DNA from: Chitinophaga niabensis
Lineage (GTDB): Bacteria; Bacteroidota; Bacteroidia; Chitinophagales; Chitinophagaceae
Length of the DNA: 64,000 nucleotides
Assembly (NCBI RefSeq): GCF_039545795.1
Contig: NZ_CP154260.1
Span: forward strand, 1,183,001 to 1,247,000
Direction: 5' to 3'
Shown here: positions 31,818 through 40,501 of the stretch, one piece after another
How positions within the stretch are numbered: position 1 is the stretch's first letter
How the letters are laid out: each line of letters starts with the position of its first letter
Program-made: the position numbers and the translations under genes
The notes under the pieces: generated by a model
What the model was told of the DNA's origin: nothing
What the model saw: only the letters and a program-made list of their open reading frames with translations
Database searches by the model: none

Positions 31818-32813
31818 ATGCCAGTCACTATCAAAAACGACACGCAAGGCGTACTCTATCACAGCGATGAGACCTTTGAGCCGGAAACGTACAATTCGCC
31901 GGTGTTCTCAGAATCTGTACATACGCTGGAATTCGACTTCGGTAAAGCGAAGTTCAATGAAATGCATTTTGACGGGATCATGCTGGGGTTTGGGAGCATG
32001 CGCGTATACCAGCGTTTACATATAGAAAGCAAAGACTTCCTGCAGAAGATAGGCATGCATTTTATGCTTAAGGGAGAGGTAACAGCCAATATAAACGGGA
32101 TAGCAAAAAACATCAGAACATCCAGTCATCAGCACAATATCTACTACAACCCTGAAACCGAGGAATCACTGAAGGTAGAGCCACAGCCGCAAATGGAGGT
32201 CTTCGGCCTGAGCTTTATGAGCGATAAGTTCGTGCAGCTTGCGGCGAATAACGGGCCGGTACTGGATAGGATGGCGGAACGGGTAGAGAACCGCAAACCC
32301 GTGTTCCATCGTAAAGGATATTATATCACCCCCCGTATGCTACAGGTGATAGACGAGGTAAGGAACTGCCATTTCACAGGTGGATTAAAGAAACTCTTCC
32401 TGCAATCCAAATCAATAGAACTGTTAGCCCTGCAAAGTGAGCAGATAGAGATAGAAGGCCGCAAGAGCACTGAAGTACAGAAAATATCCCGTACGGATGA
32501 AGAAAGGATCTATCACGCACGCGATCTGCTGCTGGCACATACGCAGGATCCCTTATCCCTCACAGAACTGGCACGTAAAGCCGGCATCAATGAGTTTAAA
32601 TTGAAAAACGGGTTTAAGAAAGTATTTGACAATACCGTATTCGGATACCTGAGCGATTATCGCCTGGATCAGGCAAAGCAAATGATGCGGGAAGGAACGT
32701 TTTCCTTTACAGACATTGCGGATGAACTGGGTTATTCTTCCCTGCAGCACTTCAGCCACGCTTTCCGGAAGAAGTTCGGTCAAAGCCCCAGTGAGGTAAA
32801 GAAAGGTATGTAG
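31818..32813 (+). CDS. AraC family transcriptional regulator
   Basis: A 331-residue regulator. The C-terminal double helix-turn-helix (about 232-331) includes LLLAHTQDPLSLTELARKAGINEFKLKNGFKKVF and the second motif FSFTDIADELGYSSLQHFSHAFRKKFGQSPSEVKK. The N-terminal 220 residues are a ligand- or dimerisation domain of the kind seen in siderophore-regulating AraC proteins (PchR-like: FGLSFMSDKFVQLAAN, FLQKIGMHFMLKGE); PchR similarity is a guess. It is divergent from the HMA-like gene and the TonB receptor operon, which are its most likely targets. Confidence 0.9.
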   Translation: MPVTIKNDTQGVLYHSDETFEPETYNSPVFSESVHTLEFDFGKAKFNEMHFDGIMLGFGSMRVYQRLHIESKDFLQKIGMHFMLKGEVTANINGIAKNIRTSSHQHNIYYNPETEESLKVEPQPQMEVFGLSFMSDKFVQLAANNGPVLDRMAERVENRKPVFHRKGYYITPRMLQVIDEVRNCHFTGGLKKLFLQSKSIELLALQSEQIEIEGRKSTEVQKISRTDEERIYHARDLLLAHTQDPLSLTELARKAGINEFKLKNGFKKVFDNTVFGYLSDYRLDQAKQMMREGTFSFTDIADELGYSSLQHFSHAFRKKFGQSPSEVKKGM

Positions 32814-32843
32814 TGATATGCTGCAGCATATCACTGACAAATA

Positions 32844-33701
32844 CTATTGGAAACTGCTTACGTTCGCTTTTGCAAAAGTCTCAAAACTGATCGGGTCTTT
32901 ACCGGTAATATCCTTTACCGCAGTGGTTACCACTTCCATATAACCCGCTCTCACGCCCTGGAACAATAAAGCAATGTATTGGGCTTCACTGTCAGACAGG
33001 CCATGGGCTTTTACTGCCTGCGTCATTTCATCTTCAGTTACCGGAACATACGTTACCTTTTTACCACTGGCTTTGCTGATGATCTCAGCCGTATCATATG
33101 CATTCAGGGAAGCCGGGCCGGTAAGGGTCAGTTCCTGTCCTTTTAATGTATCATCCAGCAGGAGTTTTGCGGAAACGGCTGCTATATCCGAAGTGGCAAT
33201 CATGCTCAGCCTGGCATCTTCCGCCGGGATAACGATCTGTGCCAACGCTTTAACGGTACCGCTGAATGAACCATCCGAGAAGTTTTCCATGAAAAAGTTA
33301 GGACGCACGATATTATACGTGATGCCGGAGTTTTGAAGGTATACCTCAATCTTGCGCAAAGGACTGTCCGGCAGGTTTTCCATACCAATAGCAGAAAGGA
33401 AAACAATCTTTTGAACGCCGGCCTTCTTTGCTTCATCAATAAAAGGGTTCAGCTTCAGGTGCGCATCTGCATCGAGGGGTAAAGCTGCCAGGAAAACCTT
33501 GTCAACGCCGGCGAGGGCTGGAGCAAAGGTTGTGGGATCTTCCAGTACTACTTTTACCGGGGATACATTGGCTGCAGGAACTACAAATTTCTCAGGGAAA
33601 CGGGTGGCGGCTTTTACTGTTACGCCTTCTGCTGTGAGGGCATTTACAACTTGTTTTCCGGCAAAACCGGTAGCACCGAGAACTAATACTTGATCTGACA
33701 T
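32844..33701 (-). CDS. NmrA-like NAD(P)-binding oxidoreductase
   Basis: A 285-residue atypical short-chain dehydrogenase of the NmrA / QorB-like group. The Rossmann motif VLVLGATGFAGKQVVNAL begins at residue 5, FLSAIGMENLPDSPL and NIVRPNFFMENFSDG follow, and the catalytic YxxxK motif is missing, as usual in this group. Likely role: NAD(P)H-dependent quinone reduction or redox sensing (inference). Two 21-base dyads that match the operator of the adjacent Rrf2 gene lie 16-68 bases before its start, so the Rrf2 protein probably controls it. Confidence 0.88.
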   Translation of the reverse strand: MSDQVLVLGATGFAGKQVVNALTAEGVTVKAATRFPEKFVVPAANVSPVKVVLEDPTTFAPALAGVDKVFLAALPLDADAHLKLNPFIDEAKKAGVQKIVFLSAIGMENLPDSPLRKIEVYLQNSGITYNIVRPNFFMENFSDGSFSGTVKALAQIVIPAEDARLSMIATSDIAAVSAKLLLDDTLKGQELTLTGPASLNAYDTAEIISKASGKKVTYVPVTEDEMTQAVKAHGLSDSEAQYIALLFQGVRAGYMEVVTTAVKDITGKDPISFETFAKANVSSFQ

Positions 33702-33716
33702 TGTTGAAAAGATTAA

Positions 33717-33737
33717 TTGTTATGAATTTTGTTACAG
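33717..33737. promoter_or_regulatory. Rrf2 (YwnA-type) operator, NmrA gene proximal
   Basis: Minus-strand reading CTGTAAC-N7-ATAACAA: same 7-7-7 layout as the dyad at the rrf2 promoter, with a degenerate right half. Confidence 0.6.
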
Positions 33738-33748
33738 TTATACTTAAA

Positions 33749-33769
33749 ATGTTATTAAAATCATTACAG
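33749..33769. promoter_or_regulatory. Rrf2 (YwnA-type) operator, NmrA gene distal
   Basis: Minus-strand reading CTGTAAT-N7-ATAACAT. Its centre is 32 bases, three helical turns, from the proximal site. The left half is identical to that of the rrf2 operator. Confidence 0.62.
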
Positions 33770-33785
33770 TTTAAGGCAAAAAAAA

Positions 33786-34196
33786 TCAGAAGTACTTTTT
33801 AGTGAATTCAGCCAGGGTAATGGTATGGAGTTTCTCGTAGATACTATTATCTATTTCCCCGAACAATTCATCCAGTGCACCATTGATACGCGCACCCACT
33901 GCACATTGGGGATTAGGTTCATTAGGGGAGTAGCCAAAAACGTGACCATTCTTTACCAGCAGGAAAATGTCTGACATACGGATGTCTTTTGTAGCCTTTC
34001 CCAGCCTGCTGCCGCCGTTTTTCCCTTCCTTGCTTTCTATCAGACCCGCTTCCCTGAGCATACCCAGTTCTTTACGCACCAGTGCAGGATTGCTGTTTAG
34101 CGAGCTGGCAATGTAGTCAGACGATAACCATTCGTCCGGCTGAAGGGCCAGCAGGGAGAGAATGTGTACGGATGTGGAGAATTTACTGCGGATCAA
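33786..34196 (-). CDS. Rrf2 family transcriptional regulator (YwnA-like)
   Basis: A 136-residue winged-helix regulator: FSTSVHILSLLALQPDEWLSSDYIASSLNSNPALVRKELGMLREAGLIES, then wing GKNGGSRLGK and the dimerisation helix. Only one cysteine (PNPQCAVG) is present in the region where cluster-binding members have three, so it is a YwnA-like non-cluster type, possibly a thiol sensor. The start is TTG (34194-34196); no ATG occurs near. In Bacillus subtilis ywnA adjoins ywnB, an NmrA-like gene, the same pairing as here. A dyad covers its own promoter. Confidence 0.88.
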   Translation of the reverse strand: MIRSKFSTSVHILSLLALQPDEWLSSDYIASSLNSNPALVRKELGMLREAGLIESKEGKNGGSRLGKATKDIRMSDIFLLVKNGHVFGYSPNEPNPQCAVGARINGALDELFGEIDNSIYEKLHTITLAEFTKKYF

Positions 34197-34198
34197 TT

Positions 34199-34219
34199 CT
34201 GTAATATTTATAATTACAG
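34199..34219. promoter_or_regulatory. Rrf2 autoregulatory operator
   Basis: Perfect dyad CTGTAAT-N7-ATTACAG. It ends three bases before the TTG start codon and covers the predicted transcription start near 34215. Confidence 0.75.
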
Positions 34220-34221
34220 TA

Positions 34222-34253
34222 CAAAGATAGGAGCCCGGAATGATACCACCAAA
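34222..34253 (-). promoter_or_regulatory. Promoter of the rrf2 gene
   Basis: Minus strand TTTG (34250-34253), 20 bases, TATCTTTG (34222-34229): full Bacteroidota promoter match at standard spacing. The -33 box overlaps the hppA terminator's T run. Confidence 0.7.
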
Positions 34254-34284
34254 AAAAATCCCGGTAATGCATCATTACCGGGAT
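34250..34284 (-). terminator. Terminator of hppA
   Basis: Perfect 12-base stem ATCCCGGTAATG / CATTACCGGGAT with a three-base loop, followed on the minus strand by eight T. Confidence 0.92.
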
Positions 34285-34306
34285 CCTATTATAAGATTAC
34301 CTTGAA

Positions 34307-36517
34307 TTACTTAGGTAACATGGCAGTTGTTTTCTCTATGGCAACCGGTTTTTTAGCCTCCTGTTCCACTTTAGCCGTAGCTGTCTGGTATTTACCGTGA
34401 ATCTCAGCCAGGGTTGGCGCAATTACCAGGGAAACGATGGACATCAGTTTGATCAGGATGTTCATAGACGGGCCGGAAGTATCTTTGAAAGGATCACCTA
34501 CGGTATCGCCGGTAACGGAAGCTTTATGTGGTTCTGATTTCTTGTAATAGATCTCACCATTGATCTCAACACCTTTTTCGAAAGATTTCTTGGCATTATC
34601 CCAGGCGCCACCGGCGTTGTTCTGGAACATACCCATCAATACACCACTCACAGTAGCACCGGCAAGGAAACCACCCAGCACCTCAGGTCCAAAGATGAAA
34701 CCGATCAGGATGGGAGACAGGATAGTGATGGCACCAGGCAGCAGCATCTTTTTGATAGAAGCTTCCGTAGAGATGGCCACACATTTGTCGTACTCCGGTT
34801 TGCCGGTTCCTTCCATGATACCGGGAATGGTCCTGAACTGGCGGCGAACTTCTTCCACCATGCTCATAGCAGCTTCACCCACTGCGCGGATAGCGAGGGA
34901 AGAGAAGATGAAGGGGATCATGGCACCTACGAAAAGGCCCGCCAGTACATCTGCTTTATAGATATTGATGGCATTGTATAATTTATATCCGTTGGCTTCC
35001 ACCACACCTACATAAGCTGCAAACAGCGCAAGAGCGGTCAATGCAGCAGAGGCGATAGCGAAACCTTTACCTGTAGCGGCGGTAGTGTTACCTACAGCAT
35101 CGAGGATATCTGTTTTTTCACGAACATCTTTTGGTAATTCACTCATTTCTGCGATACCACCGGCGTTATCGGCAATAGGGCCGAAGGCGTCAATAGCCAA
35201 TTGCATAGCAGTAGTGGCCATCATACCTGCAGCTGCGATAGCAACACCATAGAGGCCGGCAAGTGCAAATGAACCGTAGATACCACCTGCCAGCACCAGG
35301 ATGGGCAGGAAAGTGGATTCCATACCTACTGCCAGACCACCGATGATGTTAGTGGCATGGCCGGTAGAAGACTGGCGGATAATGGAATTCACCGGGCGTT
35401 TGCCCATGGCGGTATAATATTCAGTGATGATACTCATCAGGGTACCCACTACCAGGCCAACCAAGATAGCACCATATACACCTGTACGGGTGAATTCATG
35501 GGTACGGAGGGTCATGGTTTCAGGAAGGATCCAGTTCACCGCAAAGTAGCATACAATAGCAGTGAGTACAATGGAACCCCAGTTACCCATATTCAGGGCA
35601 CGTTGAACAGCGTTGGTGCTTAAACCTGCGTTATCTCCGATCCTTACAAAGAAAGTACCGATGATGGAAAGTACAATACCAATGCCGGCAATGAACATGG
35701 GCAGGATAACAGGAGCGAGGCCGCCGAAGTTATCCAGGGAAGTAGTTTCAACACCCAATACCATGGTAGCCAGCACGGTGGCTACATAAGAACCGAAAAG
35801 GTCAGCACCCATACCGGCCACGTCTCCAACGTTGTCTCCAACGTTATCGGCAATGGTGGCAGGGTTGCGGGGATCATCCTCGGGGATGCCGGCTTCTACT
35901 TTACCAACAAGGTCAGCTCCCACGTCCGCAGCTTTAGTATATATACCGCCGCCCACACGTGCAAAAAGCGCGATGCTTTCGGCTCCGAGAGAAAAACCGG
36001 TGAGTACTTCAATTGTTTTGATCATTTCAGCAGTACCTGCTTCAGCGCCGAAATAAGCTTTCAGTACAATGAACAGTCCACCCAGTCCTAAAACAGCCAG
36101 ACCGGCAACACCCATTCCCATTACAGAACCTCCGGTGAAGGAAACTTTCAATGCTTTGGAAAGGCTGGTACGGGCAGCTTGTGCTGTACGTACATTCGCT
36201 TTGGTGGCTATTTTCATACCGATGAAACCGGCAGTGGCCGAAAAGATGGCGCCTATAATAAATGCAAGGGCAATCGTCCAGTCTGAATTGTGGTGGGAAT
36301 ATCCCATATAGCCCAATAACAGGGCCGCAATGATCACAAAATAGGTGAGGATCTTGTACTCAGCTTTCAGAAACGCCATCGCACCTTCTGCAATATGTTT
36401 GGCTATCTCCGTCATTTTTTCATTGCCTGAATCCTGGCGTGAAACCCAGGCACTTTGTACCGCTGTGAATAACAGTGCTAACAGTCCAAATAGTGGAATA
36501 ATGTAAACTATACTCAT
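34307..36517 (-). CDS. hppA: Membrane-bound ion-pumping pyrophosphatase
   Basis: Couples hydrolysis of pyrophosphate to transport of H+ and/or Na+ across the inner membrane. The 736-residue, roughly 16-helix protein has the catalytic motifs [35 protein letters not shown] and a second metal-binding loop near [24 protein letters not shown] has Ala where K+-independent enzymes have Lys, so it should need K+. In GADLFGSY, the position that is Glu in Na+-type enzymes is Gly, and no Glu is visible one turn later either, so ion specificity cannot be assigned. It is a single gene with a strong terminator. Confidence 0.95.
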   Translation of the reverse strand: MSIVYIIPLFGLLALLFTAVQSAWVSRQDSGNEKMTEIAKHIAEGAMAFLKAEYKILTYFVIIAALLLGYMGYSHHNSDWTIALAFIIGAIFSATAGFIGMKIATKANVRTAQAARTSLSKALKVSFTGGSVMGMGVAGLAVLGLGGLFIVLKAYFGAEAGTAEMIKTIEVLTGFSLGAESIALFARVGGGIYTKAADVGADLVGKVEAGIPEDDPRNPATIADNVGDNVGDVAGMGADLFGSYVATVLATMVLGVETTSLDNFGGLAPVILPMFIAGIGIVLSIIGTFFVRIGDNAGLSTNAVQRALNMGNWGSIVLTAIVCYFAVNWILPETMTLRTHEFTRTGVYGAILVGLVVGTLMSIITEYYTAMGKRPVNSIIRQSSTGHATNIIGGLAVGMESTFLPILVLAGGIYGSFALAGLYGVAIAAAGMMATTAMQLAIDAFGPIADNAGGIAEMSELPKDVREKTDILDAVGNTTAATGKGFAIASAALTALALFAAYVGVVEANGYKLYNAINIYKADVLAGLFVGAMIPFIFSSLAIRAVGEAAMSMVEEVRRQFRTIPGIMEGTGKPEYDKCVAISTEASIKKMLLPGAITILSPILIGFIFGPEVLGGFLAGATVSGVLMGMFQNNAGGAWDNAKKSFEKGVEINGEIYYKKSEPHKASVTGDTVGDPFKDTSGPSMNILIKLMSIVSLVIAPTLAEIHGKYQTATAKVEQEAKKPVAIEKTTAMLPK

Positions 36518-36630
36518 ACTTTATAAGCCTTTTAAAAATTACAAGGTTGACGAAGATAATGTATTAGGATTTATTTTACTAGTGCTTCAACATATTGTGT
36601 TGATTAATAATATAGTTCGGGGTACGAAGC

Positions 36631-38151
36631 TTACTTGCGGAGTTGCAGGTAGGCCTGGCCGAGATAATTGATGATATCCTCTGCAATAAGGGATTCTTCG
36701 GAAATATCGTCTGCTGCAAGGTCCCCGGCCAGCCCATGCAGCCATGTGCCCAGGAGGAGAGCGGCTTTAGGGGTATATCCCTGCGATAAAAGACCGGTTA
36801 AAATACCTGTAAGTACATCCCCGCTGCCAGCGGTGGCCATTCCCGGATTACCGGTGGGATTGAAATAAACGGCTCCATCCGGACAAGCCATGGCACTGAA
36901 CCGGCCTTTGAGCAGGATGTAGACCTGGAATTCCACCGCTTTGGCGGAAAGCAGCTCCAGCCTTTCAAACTGATCTTCTTTGGGGCCAAATAACCTTTCA
37001 AACTCTTTGGGATGCGGGGTAAGGATCGAATCTTTAGGGAGTTTTTGCAGGAGAAAGGGGTATTCGCTGATCATATTCAGGGCATCAGCATCCAGCACCA
37101 TGGGTTTATGATAGAGTTCCAGGAGTTTTTCCAAAGCCCTGGCGGTAGCGGCCGCCGTTCCCAACCCGGGCCCCACGCCGATAGTGGCATAACCGGGTGC
37201 CTGGTGGTGTTTGAATGGTTCATGGAAATGAGCGCTGAAAGCAGTGGGCTGGTCTTCCGTTTCACACATTGCTTCCGGCACGGCGGTTTGCAGTATTTCA
37301 TAACCCCGTTGCGGGATATGTACTGTCAATAATCCAACACCGGCACGGAGGCAGGCCCTGGCGGCCAGGATGGCCGCTCCCATCTTACCATAACTGCCGG
37401 CTACCAGTAGTGCATGACCGTACGTGCCTTTATGGGCAAAAGGATCGCGGGGCTGGTAAATAGTTTTGACGATCCGGGGATCCACCACATGATACTTCGT
37501 TTCCACGCTGTTGATAAAGTCGGGATGCAAACCGATAGGAAGGATCACGGCCTCGCCTACACGGACAGCATTTTCCGGCAGCAGAAAGGCGAGTTTATAG
37601 AACTGAAAGCTGAGTGTATAATTGGCGTGCACACAGGCTGCATGCCCGGTAACACTGTCTGCCATAAGTCCTGATGGCATGTCTATGGATACGATGGTAT
37701 GCCTGCCATAACCATCGTTGATCTTGTGGAGGATGGATGCTACCCATCCTTCAACAGGGCGGGAGAGCCCGGTGCCGAAGATGGCATCTACCACTACGCC
37801 GGTTGTTTCCATTAAAGGAAAATCAGCGGGGGAATAGATGGACTGTACATCCTGTACATAAGGTTGATTGGCCAGGTTATCAGGAGAAGCCGTTTCCGAA
37901 TGATGTACCATATAGGCATGTACGTTATAGCCCTGGTCCCTGAGTAACCGCGCGATCACTAACCCGTCTCCACCATTATTGCCCATGCCGCAGAACACGT
38001 AAAAGGGTGGGGGCGCCTCTCCGAAAGTATGTACCATCCAGCCGGCACATTCCGCAGCGGCACGCTCCATCAGTAATACGCTGCTGATGGGTTCATGTGT
38101 GATGGTGTAAGCATCCGCTTCGCGGATCTGTTGTGCGGAAAGGACTTTCAT
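36631..38151 (-). CDS. nnr: Bifunctional NAD(P)HX epimerase / ADP-dependent NAD(P)HX dehydratase
   Basis: Repairs hydrated NAD(P)H: the N-terminal YjeF_N domain (about 1-215, with CGMGNNGGDGLVIARLLRDQGY) epimerises R- to S-NAD(P)HX, and the C-terminal ribokinase-like domain (about 225-500) dehydrates the S form using ADP. The latter shows AHKGTYGHALLVAGSYGKMGAA, VLDADALNMI, LTPHPKEFERLFG and the anion-hole motif NPGMATAGSGDVLTG. The length, 506 residues, is typical of the fused enzyme. I start at the ATG at 38151 (MKVLSAQQIREAD); 12 further codons upstream are open but not conserved. Confidence 0.94.
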   Translation of the reverse strand: MKVLSAQQIREADAYTITHEPISSVLLMERAAAECAGWMVHTFGEAPPPFYVFCGMGNNGGDGLVIARLLRDQGYNVHAYMVHHSETASPDNLANQPYVQDVQSIYSPADFPLMETTGVVVDAIFGTGLSRPVEGWVASILHKINDGYGRHTIVSIDMPSGLMADSVTGHAACVHANYTLSFQFYKLAFLLPENAVRVGEAVILPIGLHPDFINSVETKYHVVDPRIVKTIYQPRDPFAHKGTYGHALLVAGSYGKMGAAILAARACLRAGVGLLTVHIPQRGYEILQTAVPEAMCETEDQPTAFSAHFHEPFKHHQAPGYATIGVGPGLGTAAATARALEKLLELYHKPMVLDADALNMISEYPFLLQKLPKDSILTPHPKEFERLFGPKEDQFERLELLSAKAVEFQVYILLKGRFSAMACPDGAVYFNPTGNPGMATAGSGDVLTGILTGLLSQGYTPKAALLLGTWLHGLAGDLAADDISEESLIAEDIINYLGQAYLQLRK

Positions 38152-38168
38152 ATCGATAATAAATATAC

Positions 38169-38200
38169 AAAAAGCCCCCCGGAACACCGGAGGGCTTTTT
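38169..38200. terminator. Bidirectional terminator
   Basis: Stem AAAAGCCCCCCGG / CCGGAGGGCTTTT with one mismatch and a four-base loop, A run on the left and T run on the right. It ends the barrel-gene transcript coming from the right on the minus strand. Confidence 0.85.
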
Positions 38201-38219
38201 TACTTTGTTTTAAAAGAAA

Positions 38220-38753
38220 TTATTTGAACGTGTAGCGGGCAGAAACACCCAGCAGTTGTTCTCCGAAGAAATCATGACCACCGTTGAAGTTTACGAATGG
38301 TTTGATATCACCGCTGAGGTTCAATGGAATATTTTTAAAAGTATATTCCACGCCAAAGATACCATCAAGGCCTACAACGGCTTCTGAGTGGTAACGTTTG
38401 TTGCCGTTCTCATAGTAACGGTCTCTCCATATACCAACGTGTGCACCACCGCCGGCATACATGTTCCATTCTGACTTACCGAAGACATTCCAGGTGTATT
38501 CATACAAACCTGTAAAAGTTACATTGGTTACATCACGATCTCCACTTCCAAAATAATGGCTTACAATTCCTTCAATTGCATGTGGTCCTTTAATAAAATG
38601 CTTTGCGGTAAAACCGATGGTCCATGGGTTAACCCTTGCACCGATAGCGGTTTGGTAATCTCCAGGAGAGCCACCGCCACTTGTACGGCGTTGCGCATTT
38701 GCCTGGAAGGCCATCAAAGAAAGTACTCCGAAGAGTAACAGGATCCTTTTCAT
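38220..38753 (-). CDS. Small outer-membrane barrel protein, paralogue A
   Basis: A 177-residue exported protein (signal peptide ending ANAQ, residue 20), predicted eight-strand barrel ending GVSARYTFK with the terminal aromatic. The segment NMYAGGGAHVGIW, VVGLDGIFGVEYTFKNIPLNLSGDIKPFVNFNG is nearly repeated in the gene just upstream, so the two are tandem duplicates. The function is unknown; OmpW/OmpA-like small barrels are the closest general comparison. Confidence 0.75.
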   Translation of the reverse strand: MKRILLLFGVLSLMAFQANAQRRTSGGGSPGDYQTAIGARVNPWTIGFTAKHFIKGPHAIEGIVSHYFGSGDRDVTNVTFTGLYEYTWNVFGKSEWNMYAGGGAHVGIWRDRYYENGNKRYHSEAVVGLDGIFGVEYTFKNIPLNLSGDIKPFVNFNGGHDFFGEQLLGVSARYTFK

Positions 38754-38773
38754 ATAGTCGTCTTTGTTTTAAA

Positions 38774-39244
38774 CTATTTTTTATTTCTTCCGAAAATATA
38801 ACGGGCGGAAACACCAAAGTCTGCCAGTTCGGAAGGTGTGTTGAAATGAAGCGCCGGTTTCCAATCCAGGCTCAGGTTCAGCGGAATGTTAGAGAATGAA
38901 TAATTCAACCCTACTAATCCATCTACACCTGCATAGAAGGTTTTTTCCCCTCTGATCTCCCTTCCGCCGATATGTGCGCCACCGCCTGCATACCAGCCAA
39001 AACCTTCCATAGTTAATGCAGAGAGGTCCCAGTGATATTGATACAAAGCCGTTAATGACGCTCTTGTATTATACAGTCCAAAGATGCCCTCTACGGCGGA
39101 ACGGTCCGTAAGAAAATATCTTCCGGTTGCTCCTAATGGTAACCCCAACCTTACACCTGCTTCAATTTGTCCGGCTGCCTGTTGGGCTTTTACACCCTGT
39201 GCAAAGCACAATACAACAAAGGCAGCAATGATCCGATATTTCAT
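38774..39244 (-). CDS. Small outer-membrane barrel protein, paralogue B
   Basis: A 156-residue exported protein from the ATG at 39244 (signal peptide MKYRIIAAFVVLCFAQGVKAQ). It shares WYAGGGAHIGG, AGVDGLVGLNYSFSNIPLNLSLDWKPALHFN and FGVSARYIFG with paralogue A, 21 bases downstream, with which it is likely cotranscribed. It has lost the insertion found between strands in A. The frame runs ten codons further upstream but without a signal-like start. Confidence 0.73.
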   Translation of the reverse strand: MKYRIIAAFVVLCFAQGVKAQQAAGQIEAGVRLGLPLGATGRYFLTDRSAVEGIFGLYNTRASLTALYQYHWDLSALTMEGFGWYAGGGAHIGGREIRGEKTFYAGVDGLVGLNYSFSNIPLNLSLDWKPALHFNTPSELADFGVSARYIFGRNKK

Positions 39245-39309
39245 GCTGTTAAGTATTTGCAATAACAATGCCAAAGGAATTTCAGTAGGGAAACGGCTAT
39301 TCAGGAAAT

Positions 39310-40482
39310 TTATTTGATAGCCCTCAAAAATATAAAACCTGCCAGACCGGAGAGCAGCGATGCCAGTATCACAGACATCACGGAGATCACCTGTATATCA
39401 ACAGGTTTGAAAGCTAAAGTGGCAATAAATATACTCATCGTAAAACCGACGCCTGCGATCATGCCTACCCCCCATAACTGTTTCCAGTTTGTGTTGGCGG
39501 GAAGGCTGGCCATTTTCATTTTTACAGCTACCAGACAGAAGAAGAAAATACCTAAAGGTTTGCCTAGTACCAGCCCTGCAATGATCCCAAAGCTCACGGA
39601 ATGGGTAAATGCATGAAAAAGGTCTGGTGGAAATACGATGGCTGTATTGGCCAGCGCAAAGATGGGCATGATCAGGAAGTTCACCGGATCATGCAGGGTA
39701 TGTTCAAGACTGTGTATCTTATTCAACGGAATGCAGAAAGCCAGCAGAACCCCTGCAATGGTAGCATGGATACCGGAGTTGAAGATGCAGTACCAGAGCA
39801 CCAGGCCAGGGATCAGGTATAGGATAATACGCTGTACTTTGAAGTAGTTCATGAGCAGCAGCAAAACAAATATGCCAGCACCTATATAGAGATACAGCAT
39901 ATGCAGCGCATCCGTATAAAAGATAGCGATGGCCAGGATGGCGCCCAGGTCATCTATGATGGCGAGAGCTGTTAAAAATATTTTCAGGCTGAGCGGCACG
40001 CGTTTACCTAACAGGGAAAGTATGCCGAGTGAAAAAGCAATATCTGTAGCCATGGGAATTCCCCAGCCATGTGCATAAGGGGAGGTGCCATTAAAAAGCG
40101 TATAGATCAGTGCCGGTGCCAGCATACCACCAATAGCGGCAAGTATGGGCAGGAGGGATTTCTTTACGGAGGCCAGTTCTCCGGTGGTTAGTTCCCGTTT
40201 GATCTCCATACCTACCAGGAAAAAGAAGAGGGCCATGAAACCATCATTGATCCATAGCAGCCATGAATTGGGCAGGTGTAAACCTTTGTAATTATAATGA
40301 TGCCCGCCTGCAGGATCAAAGAGGGTGTTGAAGAACCCGGTATAAGCATCCTGCCAGGGAGAGTTAGCGATCACCAGGGAGATGAGGGTGCATGCAATCA
40401 ATACAATGCCTACAGCGCGACTGTCCTGCAGGAATTGAAATATCGGTGATATGAACCTGTTCTTAAAGCTCCCGGAATTCAT
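39310..40482 (-). CDS. nhaA: Na+/H+ antiporter NhaA
   Basis: Electrogenic inner-membrane antiporter exchanging cytoplasmic Na+ for external H+. The 390 residues form 12 helices; the ion-binding motif ALAIIDDLGAILAIAIFY gives the paired aspartates, and PMATDIAFSLGILSLLG the Asp of the pore helix. SAVSFG/HSVSFGIIAGLVLGKPLGI is the usual C-terminal part. It lies beside the pyrophosphatase gene, which could also move Na+, but there is no operon link. The gene on its 5' side ends 20 bases away. Confidence 0.95.
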   Translation of the reverse strand: MNSGSFKNRFISPIFQFLQDSRAVGIVLIACTLISLVIANSPWQDAYTGFFNTLFDPAGGHHYNYKGLHLPNSWLLWINDGFMALFFFLVGMEIKRELTTGELASVKKSLLPILAAIGGMLAPALIYTLFNGTSPYAHGWGIPMATDIAFSLGILSLLGKRVPLSLKIFLTALAIIDDLGAILAIAIFYTDALHMLYLYIGAGIFVLLLLMNYFKVQRIILYLIPGLVLWYCIFNSGIHATIAGVLLAFCIPLNKIHSLEHTLHDPVNFLIMPIFALANTAIVFPPDLFHAFTHSVSFGIIAGLVLGKPLGIFFFCLVAVKMKMASLPANTNWKQLWGVGMIAGVGFTMSIFIATLAFKPVDIQVISVMSVILASLLSGLAGFIFLRAIK

Positions 40483-40501
40483 GCGTAATATTTAGTGAAA
40501 A

